Source: Telmatactis stephensoni (Eukaryota > Cnidaria > Anthozoa > Actiniaria > Isophelliidae). Taken from it: a stretch of DNA of 64,000 nt. This document shows positions 24,538-36,504 of the stretch, in pieces. The stretch spans positions 186,001 through 250,000 of the forward strand of contig JALIZF010001647.1 in assembly GCA_029948255.1 (NCBI GenBank), in the 5' to 3' direction. How positions within the stretch are numbered: the first letter of the stretch is position 1; the number at the start of each line of letters is the position of its first letter. A program made the position numbers and the translations under genes. Under the pieces are notes generated by a model. That model saw only the letters and a list, made by a program, of their open reading frames with translations. It was not told the origin of the DNA and ran no database searches.

Positions 24538-25990
24538 CGAGGGAACATCAACTGAGACGGGTAATTACTTCTTGTAGAAATTCACATTATGGTTCTACAT
24601 ACCATTCTACAGCACACTTTATCGAACAAAGTAAAACGAATGATCACATGAAGTAGTTACCGAGAGACCTCATGGCATTATCGTTCCCAGTCCCTAGTCC
24701 CAGTCCCTCTCATTTGCAAAAACCCGACGTTGAACACGAAACGGCATTTTTTGACTCGTCCCGGCCTAAAGGCCTGGGCACGAGTAAAAATTACAATTCC
24801 CATGCAACTTGGGGTTTCCCTGCGGTCTAAACTGGGAATCTGTTCTATTGTACTAAGTCTTGGGGAATCTGTACTACCCTGCAAACCTGTAAAAATAAAA
24901 CAGATTCCCAGCACTGGTTAGACTCAGGGAAGCCCCCATGTTTGACCCAAGCAATGACATTTTTTTTTCCTGTGACTGCATGTGCCATATAATTTCCCAT
25001 TCATACAAAATTTGTATACTATTAAATACTGCTCAAGCTTTTTACTCTTTTTTGCAAGCATTAATTTAAATATGACCTTTCAAACTCCCTATAACTCATA
25101 TTTTTGGATTCCACTTCTTTACAAATTAATTAAATATCAATATCTTTTTTATTTTCGGAATTATTAAGGTTTGAAGATATAATTTTGTAAATTTGATGAA
25201 GTCAAAGCAGATCATTTTATAACAAATATTGCCATTCAGGTGGAAGATAAAGTTTTAGGGGAAAGGTTTTTGCTAATTAAGTAATCAAAATTATAGCAAT
25301 TATATTGCAGAATTTTTTTTCCTTAATGACATCAGCTCATTTGCATTTTGAGACTTTAAACTTTCATTTGCCTAGCATTTGCATTCAGAGAAAAATGCTG
25401 TCAAATTAAATTTGTTACGTATTAGTCATAAGTACAGATTTTATCAAATGAATATATATTGATTTTCTCACATGGACCTTGGAAAGGTATTTTTTTCAGT
25501 TGCAGTTTTATATGTACATTGCTTACTGCACTTATATTTAGTTCTTTTGTGCAACATGTTGCTTAGGGCCATCAATGCTGCACTAGTGCTATAAATAATT
25601 AAAAGATGACACAGCAATAAACTATCATCATGTGACTAAAAAAGAAAAACCAGGCATGCATGTTGCACTAAGATGAAAACAATACTATGTTGAGTAGTGC
25701 TCTTTTAAGAGTGCATTTCATTTGCCCATGAAAGAAAGATGACTATTTATAAAGTTTAGTTTTTACTAGTTCGTAAAGCATAAAAGAAAACAATAGACTT
25801 AGAGTCTAATACTAACTAGTTTGCCAATTTTTTCATGGGTAAATGAAAATCTTTTTCACAGATTTATGAAATGTGCACACTCTAACAACTGCACTTGTGT
25901 TAAGTGCAGATTTATTTAACACATGAAAAAAGGTGGTGATTTAGTGTGTACTAATTAAAGGTCGAATATAAAAAGGCTGTAGGCACATCT

Positions 25991-26127
25991 CTCTGTACTG
26001 TGATACAAACATGATGGGAGATGTATATAGCTAGTGCACGGAGAGCAAGCTAAAAAACACAAAGCACAGCACAGCTTTTCAAGTGCTCTACATACATCTC
26101 CCATTGTGTTTACATCACAGTATAGAG
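25991..26127. mobile_element. Foldback MITE with ~40 bp arms
   Basis: The left arm ctctgtactgtgatacaaac...gggagatgta (25991-26030) is nearly complementary to 26088-26127 (tacatctcccattgtgtttacatcacagtatagag). The interior is about 57 bp. A partial copy of the left arm follows near 26192. Confidence 0.65.
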
Positions 26128-27233
26128 GCATAAGTGGAAGTTTTACATGCTTTTATGAATTATTATTTTCAGCATTTTTATGCAAGCCATGTCTCTGTAC
26201 TATGATATAAATATTCATTATATACATGGGTGGCCAGTAAATCTGACAGTGTGTGTTCACTATGTCAGTAATATTAGACTCTTCCCTATACAGGAAGTAA
26301 TAAACACAGTGGTACTTCTACTAGGCAGATCTCTTATTAAGTGCATTCTTTATTAGCTAAGTGGGCATGTGCACAAGCTCAGGTCTTAGCAAAAACTTCA
26401 TTGTATGCTATATTTACTGTAAATTGAGCCTCTACTTAGCCAATGCCCTTTGTGAGTGTTCATCAGACTATGTCCCAAAGGTATCCACTTAATAGACGTG
26501 CCATTGCATTATTTTACAAATTCAGTCGAAAACTGTTCAATTAGTAAAATGCATATATGCTGAATGCAAATACTGTCCAATTCACAAGCAAAATAACACA
26601 AATTTAAGCATTTTTAACTGAATCTGAAGTCAAGAGCTATATAAGTTATTCAAATTGGTCACCAAGTGCATTTGGTGAATCAGGCATGCTTTAAATTTGC
26701 TGAAACCTTTGAACTTTAAAGATATACTAACTCATTCAATATTTTCAAATGTTTTCATAGATATTTTTTCAATATTACAAAAGATTATAACTTTGTTGCA
26801 AAAAGTGATTACAAACATTCAAGGCATCATGTGAATCAGTGCTGACCACTGATAGTAGAGTGATTTTATTTAGCCTGTGAAATAAGCTGATGACAAATAT
26901 TTAGTTTGTACTGGTTGATAATGGTACGAACAAAAGTAAACAAGCTTAGAGGCTGGCTTAGGCTGGTTGTTGAAATTAAAGCTGTGTTTGCTTGTTATTG
27001 AAAATGTGTTTTCTTTGCAGAACACCTGAAATCTTTATCATATTCCCCTAATTGCAATTAACCCCCAAAAAACATTGCCTTATCTGACTCATTCATTGTC
27101 TAGTAACAGATGTGTTCAGCCACCTGATTTTTGTTCTCTTTCACACATTTTGATCTTGATCTTCTTGAACCTGCATCTTGAGCATGCACTCACAAATTAT
27201 TGCCCGAGTGACCATTTATTAATAAGTGCATGT

Positions 27234-27412
27234 CAATAATTGCAATATAATTGAGATCATGGCAAAAGCATCTGGCAGTAGTGTTTATAACACAAGTCAA
27301 AAAGGGCAAAACTTAATTTTTTTGCATAATTAAGTTTTGCCCTTTTTGACTTGTTTTATAAACACTACTGCCAGATGCTTTTGCCATGATCTCAATTATA
27401 TTGCAATTAATG
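27234..27412. repeat. Near-perfect 84 bp-arm hairpin with ~10 base loop
   Basis: 27234-27317 and 27328-27412 are reverse complements with about two mismatches. The arms contain atcatggcaaaagcatctgg and gtcaaaaagggcaaaactta. Transcribed from either side it would form a long, almost perfect dsRNA stem. It may be a very young foldback element or a hairpin RNA source. Confidence 0.85.
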
Positions 27413-27453
27413 TTCAAAAATAAACAATAATTAGTCAAGATTAGTTCTCAGAT

Positions 27454-27737
27454 AGAGTGATTGCACTCTAACCCATGAAAAAGTACAAAATCTAATTAGT
27501 ACTAAATAGTACAAAGTCCTTTGTTTTCCATTGTTTCATAGTGCTATTTTGTGTTATTTAGCTACTACAATTTCAAGATTATGTGCTCTAGAGTGACTGC
27601 ACTTAATCCGTGAAATTGTTCTAGCTAAATAATGTTAAATAGCACTGTTAAACAATGGAAAACAAAGGATATTTTGCTATTTAGTACTATAATATAGATT
27701 TTGTACTTTAATTTTCACGGGTTAAGTGCGTTTAGTC
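27454..27737. mobile_element. Hairpin MITE of the gagtg...gcact family
   Basis: The left end agagtgattgcactctaacc...aaagtacaaaatct is complementary to the right end (agattttgtactttaatttt...ttaagtgcg), with an internal second start-like copy at 27592. It is longer than, but related at the termini to, the element at 7571. Confidence 0.6.
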
Positions 27738-29188
27738 TACAATTAACAACCAAACAGTGAAGTAGTGCTAATAAAATATCCTGTGTATTTATTTCATGGG
27801 TTTATGAAAACTACGCTAGTAAATAGACCTCTGACCTCTCAATGTTTACCCAATACATTCCTCTTGGGAACTGCATTTCTAAATTGGTTTGAAATCCTGG
27901 TTCTTCTTTTCAGGACCCTCAAAGATACTTGAAAAATGGTGATTCACTAAAGCTAGTTAACACCCCAAAAGATACCAAATTGCTGATTGTTACCCTTAAC
28001 GGCCCACTCCCCCAGGCTGTATAGTTATAACAATATTGAGTCATATTTACAAATTAGGTTATTTCCTCCTCAGTTTAATGGCTTAATAAGATCAAGGTGA
28101 TCATACACCTTTCAATGCTAAGCCCAAGCAGAGGGGACCAGGCACACTCTGGGAATTTGACATAGAAACCTCCACCCTGGGTGGGGAATTAGAAATAGCA
28201 TCATTTTACTTCAGGGAAGGGTGTTTGTTCCCAATAACAATTCCCTGACCGGGACAAGGAATTTAATTGGCATTGAAAGAGAGCAAAATATGAAATGCCC
28301 CTTGATATGCCCGTTAACCCTCCCCTGTATGGTTGCCGAAATGTGTCAATATTCGATGTTACGTTTTTGTATTCGACAAACTTAAATATATTCGATAATT
28401 CTCAATATTTTCAATAAAAATGTAGCAAAATTCGATTAATTTAGCTTATAATTTCATTCGATGATAAAATTTGATTTTTTCGCGATCGAACACAAAATTC
28501 ATTCGATAATCCCACAGGTAGCCCAAGCTCACTATTTGTCTCAATTTACAAGAGAATGTATGGGGATTTTTGAACCCTCAATAAATGACTCAAATTGTAA
28601 TAAAATTCAACAAAAACTTATCAGTGTCTTGCTTTATTCCTCTTTAGTCCCCTGACGGCGTTTCAGTCGATTTCGTCTGGGTTTAGCTACTTTTTCCCTC
28701 CTCAACTAAGAAGGAGGAAAGGTAGGAGGCGAAGGCCAATTTCACGACTCCAAACAGCTGAACTCAAACCAAAATAAATCCTCGAAAAACCATTCCAGCA
28801 GAAAATCTTCCTCACAGTGAGCTGAAGGGATACCTTGGCCACCCAGTTTTACCAATAGAATCGATTCGACGAAATTTTACCAGCAGCTAGCCTCCACAAA
28901 CTTAGGAAGATACCTCACTAAAATTGCCTCAAAAACCCGTGGGGGAAATTTGTGTGGCCACTCTTGGCCGTTGAAAATCAGAGAGGGACTGGATCAAGCA
29001 ATTTACCGTCTGTTGGGGGTGGACACGGGATACAAACTTAGCATGAGAACCGGTCCCCAAGGGGGGTTTTCGCCCGATGGCTATTGTCTGTTTTGGCCAA
29101 TCAACGGTCGCAATGTACGTTCAAATTTATGGATATATACAGTAAAGGTTAGCTCAGGGGAAATCCTTCGACCCTTACGGAATTCGAA

Positions 29189-32100
29189 ATGACGATGAAT
29201 ACCAAGCATATAAAGACCTCATATGTTAGTCTCCGAGTATGGTAAGTTCAATAATGATTGAAAATATTGGCTTTTGAGTGCCTGTTCAAATAATGAGTCG
29301 GGCTTTTTTATTGTGCTTCAGGGTTAGGCTAAATTATGGACTAGACCCGAACGGTTCCGTTGCCTACAACGATCTTCTAAACCATGCGATTCACGACAAA
29401 GAAAACATCGGCTGTGAAGTTTCCAATTCGCTATTGACTCGAGCAATTGTTGAAATATTTAGCGTTCAAAAACGTCGTGTCCGTCGAGATAAGACCAGAA
29501 TTTGGATTTTCTCTGGCTTGTCCAGGAGGGTCAACTCCGATCTATCGAAAACCCAAATCCACGAAATGGACTACAATCAAGAGTGGAAACAGATATTGGA
29601 AAGAAAAGATTTGATACTGGCTCACTCTGGTTCGAACTGGTCTTGCAAGAGCAGTGAAGCAGAAATAAGTTTTATTTGTATTGAGGATTTGCGCTACGAG
29701 AACCAGTTAGTCGTTTGCGAGATAAGAATACGAAGAAACGACGATGCAAAAATTACTATCAATATTCAATATCATGAAAGGGAGATTCCCCAATCAAAAA
29801 AAGAAGAGATGTTCCATGCCCTGAAGAATGTTGATATTGCACAGAAAATTGTAGAAATTGCAAAGGTGATGGAGAAAAGCTATTCCTGTCAGAGATTTGT
29901 AATTCAAGAAGACGAAGAATTATACAGTGTGCCATTAAAACGTTACAAAATTGACAAAGATAATGACGATGATAAGGAATACAGGGCTTTCTCGCCAGGA
30001 TGCCAGGTTTTGGCAAACTCTAGAGGAACAAGCTGTGATAGCTGTACAACAACTAAAGATCTTCTGCGAAAGAAGACAAAACGGAAAAATGAAAGAATGA
30101 ACAAGGGTGTTGGCAATTCAACTAATCACAGGTAAGCTTTTTAAATAAATCTAGTTTTTATTTGTAACCACAACTAGTGGTAAAATTTACACATGATAGA
30201 GTAATATATGATAGTGAATAATATGCATTTACAAAGTACAAACACTAAAAGTGTACCTAATAAAATAATAGTATATAGTGCTCTACAAACATTATATCTA
30301 GAGTGATGATTTAGACTAATATAGTAAATATCTACATTGCAACAAAGTGACTGACCTTATGGGTCCTCAGGTAGCAACTATTTAAAAATAATCAAAGGTC
30401 TTTAACCCTTTCGCTACTGGGGATTTTTGAGGTTTTTACGCGATTTTGAGGTCATAATCGATTTGTGTATTTTTTCGCCTGCTTACTGGAGTAACCATAG
30501 AAACTTCTGCTGTTTTGTACTATTGAGGGCTCAAGTTAACCGGTTGAAACCAGTTTGAAGCGGTAGCGTTTTTGGTCGAGTGATGTTGGCGTTTGAAAGT
30601 CCAGAAAACTTGGATTTCTGTGAATTTGCGAGCCTTTTTTCGCCTTTGGTTCCTACTGGCTGGGCATCATTAAGCCTGGAAGTAGCAGAGAGCTTACTTG
30701 CCGTAAGAATTCGTCAAGGTGTAACACTTCGTAGGCATTTTGACTCGTAGCTTTGACTGGGTGAATTTTGAGTGGCGCCAAGACGAAGTGTGCTTTGAAG
30801 CTCGTCCAAGGGGAATTTCTCGGACCTGCCATGGCATTTTTTGGGAGTTGTGACGATTGAGGAACACAGCAAGCGCGAAATTTGGGCAGAATTCCGAGGG
30901 GGCTCGAGACTTTACTAAAAACTCTAAAAGATGGAGGGAAGGGCTGTGGCTGTCGCGTAGGAGCTGAATTACCCAGAATGCATTTAGGTCGTAAAAGTCC
31001 AAAAACACGTGCTTGCAAAATGGCCACAATGAATCAGCCGCAGCTGTGTCCGTGAAAGGAAAAGAAGGCCAAAAAGTCCATGAGAACACAAGACTAGGAC
31101 TGAATTTGGTTGTTAATGCTGTTTCGTGTGCAGGAAAGGATAATTTGTTGAGAAAAACTGAGGTCCAAAATGTGTGATTTTCAAGGATGAAAATTGAGCC
31201 CAAAATGGTGATTTTTTCCTTTCCTTGCCTTGAAATGACGAATTTCTGCAGAAATCGCCAGTTGTTTCACAATGTTTGATTTTCAAAACTTGACTCATTT
31301 ACTAGAGTTTACTTTCGTACCAAAGTTGAGTTTGAGTTGTCCTTTTTTAGGAAGAAGTAATTTTTTAGACGAGTAGAATTTTTACGGCCGGTTTCGGGCG
31401 CTGTAGGAGCGAAAGGGTTAAGGGGTAAATCTTTGAACTACCATAATTAAATAATGTATCAATTAGAGATTGTCATGCATGTGTATAGAGAAAAATATTC
31501 TATGATGCCATTCAGATACATGTCAAGACAAGAACTTTGCCATAAATTACACCAAAGACAGCTACAGATCCAAAAAGAAAAAAGGTTGAGGGAGAAGTTC
31601 GAAAAAGAGCTCCTAGACATGGACAAAGAAGATCATGAAGATCTTTCAATGATAATGAAAAATATAAAAAAGAAGATATACCACAGAGTATGCAAGTCCT
31701 CTGGGAACAACAGCTTAAGATTATATCAACTACATCGAAATCCCAGTATAGATGGCACCCAAGGTAATTTATATCGGTAATTGTATGTAGTGCTTTTGAA
31801 GTAAATAGTACGTAATATAGCTGGTGCATTAATTCTTTTCAGATTAAACTTTAATATTGAAGTTAAACAATTTTTTCAACAGCATCATGAAGCTGTGTGT
31901 GGAGCTATATTCTAAAAATCCTCATGTACTAGATCCCTTAAGAGAATTTATGTATCTGCCAAGCAATCGAACAATCCGGTAAGAAAATTATTTGTAAATT
32001 ACAAGTCAGACAATTCTCATCTTTTTTATGGCATCAAGATGTACCAACTTCAAGATGATCTGGACATTAAATGAATAGTATAAAACAGTGTATATGATTG

Positions 32101-33818
32101 ATTAAATATTCATGCTTCTTTCAGCTGTTACAAGAACAAAATTGAACAGGCTCCAGGCTGGAACACCAATATGTTAAAGTGGTGTGTGGAAGAAGCAAAG
32201 AAGCACAATCTGAAAGATCAAGATTATTGGGGTGCATTTGTACTAGATGAAATGAAAATTCAGGTATAGATATCAAAAAAATGAAAATCAACAATGACTT
32301 TCTCCACCTTAACATCAAAATTAGAAGTTTTTTTGACTAAGTTAATAAACTGGGCACCTTTGTTTGATTACTACAGGAATATATACAAATGGTGGTTAAA
32401 GGAGGGAAACATCGACTGGTTGGTTTTGTGGATCTTGGGAAAGTTCATGACGACATGGAATTATTGTCAGGTACAGATCATCACTTATCAGTAATAAATA
32501 GATGCCATCAAATGTACAACAACATATTAATCAATATCACAAAGACCATGCATATTGTCTTATAATGAACAATTTCTGCATTTTCAGGTAAACAAGATGA
32601 GCCAAAACTGGCCTCCCATGTACTACAATTCATCTTTTTGGGTGACAGTGGATTTCGCTTTCCCATCGCACAATTTCCATCAAGTGGATGTACAGCAAGT
32701 AGCTTGTATTTCATATTCTGGGAGGGAGTCAAGAAAATGTTCCAAGTTGGTTTTACGTAAGTATAAATTAGAAGAAGTTTCTCATTCTATTTCAGTTGCT
32801 TAATTTTAATTTTGTTTCTAATTATGAAATTTTGTCCAACAGGGTTTACCATTGCATATTAGACGGAGCAGAAGTGAACAGGCAATTTGTGAAGCTCCAC
32901 TTTACGAATGAACGTGAAATTGTAAATCACAAATTCATATGCCCAAACCCATATAACGGATATCCAATGGTGTTTTTAATGGATCCCAAGGTAATTTTTA
33001 ATAGACACCAGAGAATTGGAAAAAAATGTCATTTTTAGACAATTCTTGGGTTACATCCAAATTTTCATAAATTAGATGTTGGAACCACACAGAATGGTCT
33101 AAAACACTATTTTTTGTTCAAGATCATTCAAAATCATTCAATTATGGCTCTATAATCCATTAACCACAACCCCAAAAAGCTAGAAATGTTGCTAAATTCT
33201 ACATGCCTGCATTGAGTCCTTAGGTTGTCGAAGTATTTACATGCAGATCACCAAATATGATAAACAAATATTATGTATTAACAGTAATACTCCAGTGTTC
33301 ACAGGAAAAAACTGTTTAATTAAAATTTGGTTTTGTTTGCATGTTAATAGCATAATTCCCAATTCTTTCTCAAAGTTTAACTATATATATTCCCATGAAT
33401 GTTTTGAACTATTCCCATTAAAGTGAAAGGGAATTATGTTATTTCCCATGTAAAATTAACCATGTATATTTTTTGATCAGTTTTTTTTCTGTGATCATCA
33501 TGATAGCAATTAATTATAATTAATTTATTAATGATTAATAATCTAACATTATTTTAATTATAGCACAACTTTAAGAAATTACGAAATAATATTTTAAAAA
33601 GTTCAACCAGTGAAACATCACCAAGGTGCCTTACAGTTGGTGGGAAGCAAATCCTGTGGGAACATTTTATCCAGTCATTCAACTTCGACCAGGGAGAATT
33701 TTCCATGCCACTACATCAAAGGCTTACTGCAGACCACTTTGAATTGACACCAGCCTCTAAAATGAGGAACCACCTTGCGGAAGATGTCCTGGATAAGAGA
33801 ATGCTTGAGTTAATAAAG
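29189..33818 (+). pseudogene. P-element/THAP9-like transposase, copy 2, one frameshift and lost 3' end
   Basis: Exons: 29189-29241, 29322-30131, 31489-31763, 31883-31978, 32125-32263, 32377-32470, 32588-32756, 32843-32990, 33564-33818. All are in phase except one shift near 31640-31680. The N-terminal part (about 285 residues) has no THAP-type C2CH but ends in a Cys-pair (C...SCDSC). Then a coiled coil (RQLQIQKEKRLREKFEKEL), RWHP, LYSKNPHVLDPLREF..LPSNRTIR, the catalytic WGAFVLDEMKIQ, DSGFRFPIAQFP, CILDGAEVNRQF, DPKHNFKKLRNN and LTADHFELTPASKMRNHLAE. This motif order is that of P/THAP9 transposases. The final exon is missing before the MITE and Penelope fragment that follow. Confidence 0.78.
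30402..31421. mobile_element. TTAA-flanked non-autonomous element (piggyBac-like), ~1.0 kb
   Basis: It is flanked by TTAA at 30402-30405 and 31418-31421. The ends read CCCTTTCGCT... and ...AGCGAAAGGG (10 bp perfect, then imperfect). TTAA target duplication with CCY/RGG ends is characteristic of piggyBac elements. There is no transposase inside. It sits in the second long intron of P-like copy 2. Confidence 0.7.
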
Positions 33819-33869
33819 GTATATAAACATATATTTTATCCATATTGTGTATAGTTTCAGAAAATATCC

Positions 33870-34013
33870 ATACCCCCACCACAGAGGGAATTTGTAAATG
33901 GACCCCCCTATCTTCTGGAACTTCCATTTTTCTTACATACAAACTCTGTAATTTTGTTCTTTCTCTGACCCCCTCCCCCCCAGAATTTCCAATTCCCTCT
34001 GTGGTGGGGGTAT
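33870..34013. mobile_element. 144 bp MITE with perfect 21 bp terminal inverted repeats
   Basis: The left end reads atacccccaccacagaggga and the right end is its exact complement, tccctctgtggtgggggtat, each extended by one further matching base. The interior is C/T-rich and non-coding. It is located just after the last exon of P-like copy 2. Confidence 0.75.
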
Positions 34014-34170
34014 TTTCTGCAACTTACACATTAATCTTTTAAATTATAATATCCTGTGCTCTTTCTATATCTAGCTGATCTGCCCATCAAAAACATTTCA
34101 AGAAAAACATGCAATCTTTGTACTATACAATAAAGATTACACTTAAAATATACGAAGAACTTTTTAATAG

Positions 34171-34214
34171 TCACAGACATGTTTCGACATTGTCCAATGT
34201 CATCTTCAGTGTGA
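34171..34214 (-). ncRNA. Hammerhead-ribozyme-like motif, Penelope fragment 2
   Basis: Minus strand: helix I TCACA/TGTGA, core CTGAAGA plus an extra T, helix II GACATTG/CAATGTC, then GAAAC, AT, GTC. All stems pair perfectly, with a sequence different from the copy at 16137, so stem II covaries. Confidence 0.72.
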
Positions 34215-34627
34215 AGTACGTTACAAGATTTGAATCAAATATATGGTGAATAATGATTGACAACATAATTCTAAGTAAACAATTAATGACAAAAAACTAA
34301 AAATAACTAAGTAAACGAACTTAATAGAAAGAAGAGATAAAATGTTTGACCTGAACGTTAAGTTCAGGTTTTTCAAAATTGATACGAAAACCCTCTTTGA
34401 TCTTAAGTTTAAAAGAACTGCTATCAGAATCAATTATTTGAAAACAATCAGGAGAAGCATTAGTTTTACAAAGAGGATTAGGAGAATTATTAATATGTTT
34501 AAAAATGTGGGAGTTTTTATCGTTCACTGTGTGCTCCTTTTATCCTTGTTGTTAAATGGCGAGTAGTTTCACCAATATAACGGGCATTACATCCCGCACA
34601 AGTAAATTTATAAACAACAAAAGACTT
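34171..34627 (-). mobile_element. Penelope-like element fragment (GIY-YIG end) with hammerhead motif
   Basis: On the minus strand, 34627-34560 reads VVYKFTCAGCNARYIGETTR, the start of the GIY-YIG domain. One extra A in the 'ataaaagg' run near 34540 shifts the frame. The rest of the domain then follows at 34527-34321 (NDKNSHIFKH...KPELNVQVKHF, stop). The 3' UTR continues to the hammerhead motif at 34171-34214. The upstream boundary coincides with the CACTA terminus of the large transposon at 34628. Confidence 0.8.
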
Positions 34628-35130
34628 CACTACGAAATGAAAACCCATGAAATACCCATAAATTTTTCATGGGAAATTCACTAAGATTTAATGGGGATTT
34701 CATGTTTTTTTCATGGCAATTTTCATGGAAAATGCCCCATGAAAATGCCATGAGAACTGCATGAATAAATCCCATGAATCTGGCCCGTTTAATGGGCCAC
34801 GAAATTCATCAGGTGCCATTGATAACCCATTAAAATGCCATGAATACAAGGGGTTGCCTTTCAGGGGTTTTTCAGTGGCCCTGAAAAAGCCATGATAAAT
34901 GTCCATGTTTCCATGGGTTGTATTTCATGGATTTTTAATGGGGACCCCCCAATTCATGGCCCCATGAAAAATTGGTGGTTTTCCCCAGTAAAGTGGCCAG
35001 ATCCATGGCCCCATGAAAAAATTCAGTACCTTTTCATTACCTATGAAAGTTTTCATTGCCCATGAAAACTAGTGAATTTATACTTTTATACACATAAACC
35101 ATGGGCCATGAAAATACCATGAAAAGCTCA
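34628..35130. repeat. Left subterminal array of CATGAAA/TTTCATG palindromes
   Basis: More than a dozen variants of 'ggcccatgaaa' and 'tttcatgggcc' in both orientations. CACTA elements carry such subterminal repeats as transposase-accessory binding sites. The array is clustered at this end and mirrored at 47740-48216. Confidence 0.7.
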
Positions 35131-36004
35131 TTAATGTTGCAACATGAATATTTTATGTGGATACATGGTTATGTTAGATGGGCATGACTGTGTAACAATT
35201 TACATAACTTACCGGTATGTGTGTTTTGTACAGATCCATGGCCTGCCTTTAATTGCAAATTTCATGCATTTGCAATTGTAGAATCAAAATAACATAACTA
35301 CTGAACCAGTGAAAATTACAAGTCAACCATTTATTTATATAATAAACATTTTGTAAGGCTATAATTATTAAAAACTATTTTGAAACTATCATCTTTTCTA
35401 TATGGATTTGATATAAAATAACTATATATATTTCAACCATTAATTCAATAATAAATACATTTCAATTCTAAAACAAATACTTGAAAATCAATTCAATTAC
35501 CTAAAATTTTAAATATTTAAATATTTTCAAATTGAATATTGAATTAAATAGAATATACAATAATTCCCTAAGAATCATAGCACTTTTCACAGCAATACAG
35601 AAACACCAAAAACCTTATAATTATGTATTTGTGCTAAGAAAGATCTTGAATGATCTTTCATTTGCCTTCCAATTTCATACTTATACGTCTGATATAATAA
35701 ACCTAAACTATCAAATTTTGTTCGAATTATTTTAAAAAGGAACATGTTATCATCAATGATATTAAAAACAAAAATATAGACTATTTTTAAAGCTTTATCT
35801 TGATATAATAATAATTAATAATAATTATTAGTAATTAATTTGTAATTATTACAAAAACATTTTTTAATTATTTCTAATTTGAAGTCAAATGCCTTAATTT
35901 CTTGAACCTATTATGGAACTGGAACAATAATATTATTACTCTATATATATGTGTGTAAAGTGTATTTCAGAAAAATAACTCACTCACTCCAGGTCAAATT
36001 AGAG
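35131..36004. other. AT-rich non-coding interior of the CACTA element
   Basis: No exon is supported. Very AT-rich with taattaataa-type runs. Confidence 0.45.
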
Positions 36005-36419
36005 TTAAATCCAAATAATTAGTGCTAAAGAAATAAATCTGAATAAATCACGCAGTAGTGGATAAAACACAATCAAGGTTAATTAACCAGACAAATACTT
36101 TTGTCTATACATCTCATAATCCTCTGCAATTTTCATTAACTATTTCAAATACTGTTGGCGTCATTTTGTTTACATGAACATTTGAACAGAAAACAAACTT
36201 ATCAGTCAACCCAACATTGACATCTTTTTTCTTTGGACATTGGTATTTGCCATTTTTGCCCTTGTCAAGGAAATTGACAATGAACTCATCCTCCCTGTTG
36301 AGACGTTACATTTCACACTTCTTATTTGCATTTGTATTTCAAAAAAAAATATTGTTATTTGCATCTGTATTTGTATTTCAAAAAAAAACTCACTTCAATA
36401 TTATTTTAGAGGTCAAATT
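36005..36419 (-). pseudogene. Degenerate tandem copy of the accessory gene's last exon
   Basis: 36005-36335 repeats 36420-36755 at high identity (gttaaatccaaataattagt... through the Tudor-like coding part), offset by about 415 bp. Small indels break the frame, and the copy lies downstream of the real stop at 36505. Confidence 0.75.
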
Positions 36420-36504
36420 AGAGTTAAATCCAAATAATTAGTGCTAAAGAAATAAATCTGAATAAATCATGCAGTAGTGGATAAAACACAATCTAGGTTA
36501 TTAA

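Larger units (their letters stand above)
24600..28900. other. 4.3 kb gene-free AT-rich region with hairpin elements
   Basis: No exon is supported on either strand. It holds three clear foldback structures, listed separately (25991-26127, 27234-27412, 27454-27737). There are also weaker inverted stretches near 25700-25860 and a half-copy of the 25991 element near 26190-26230. Confidence 0.6.
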
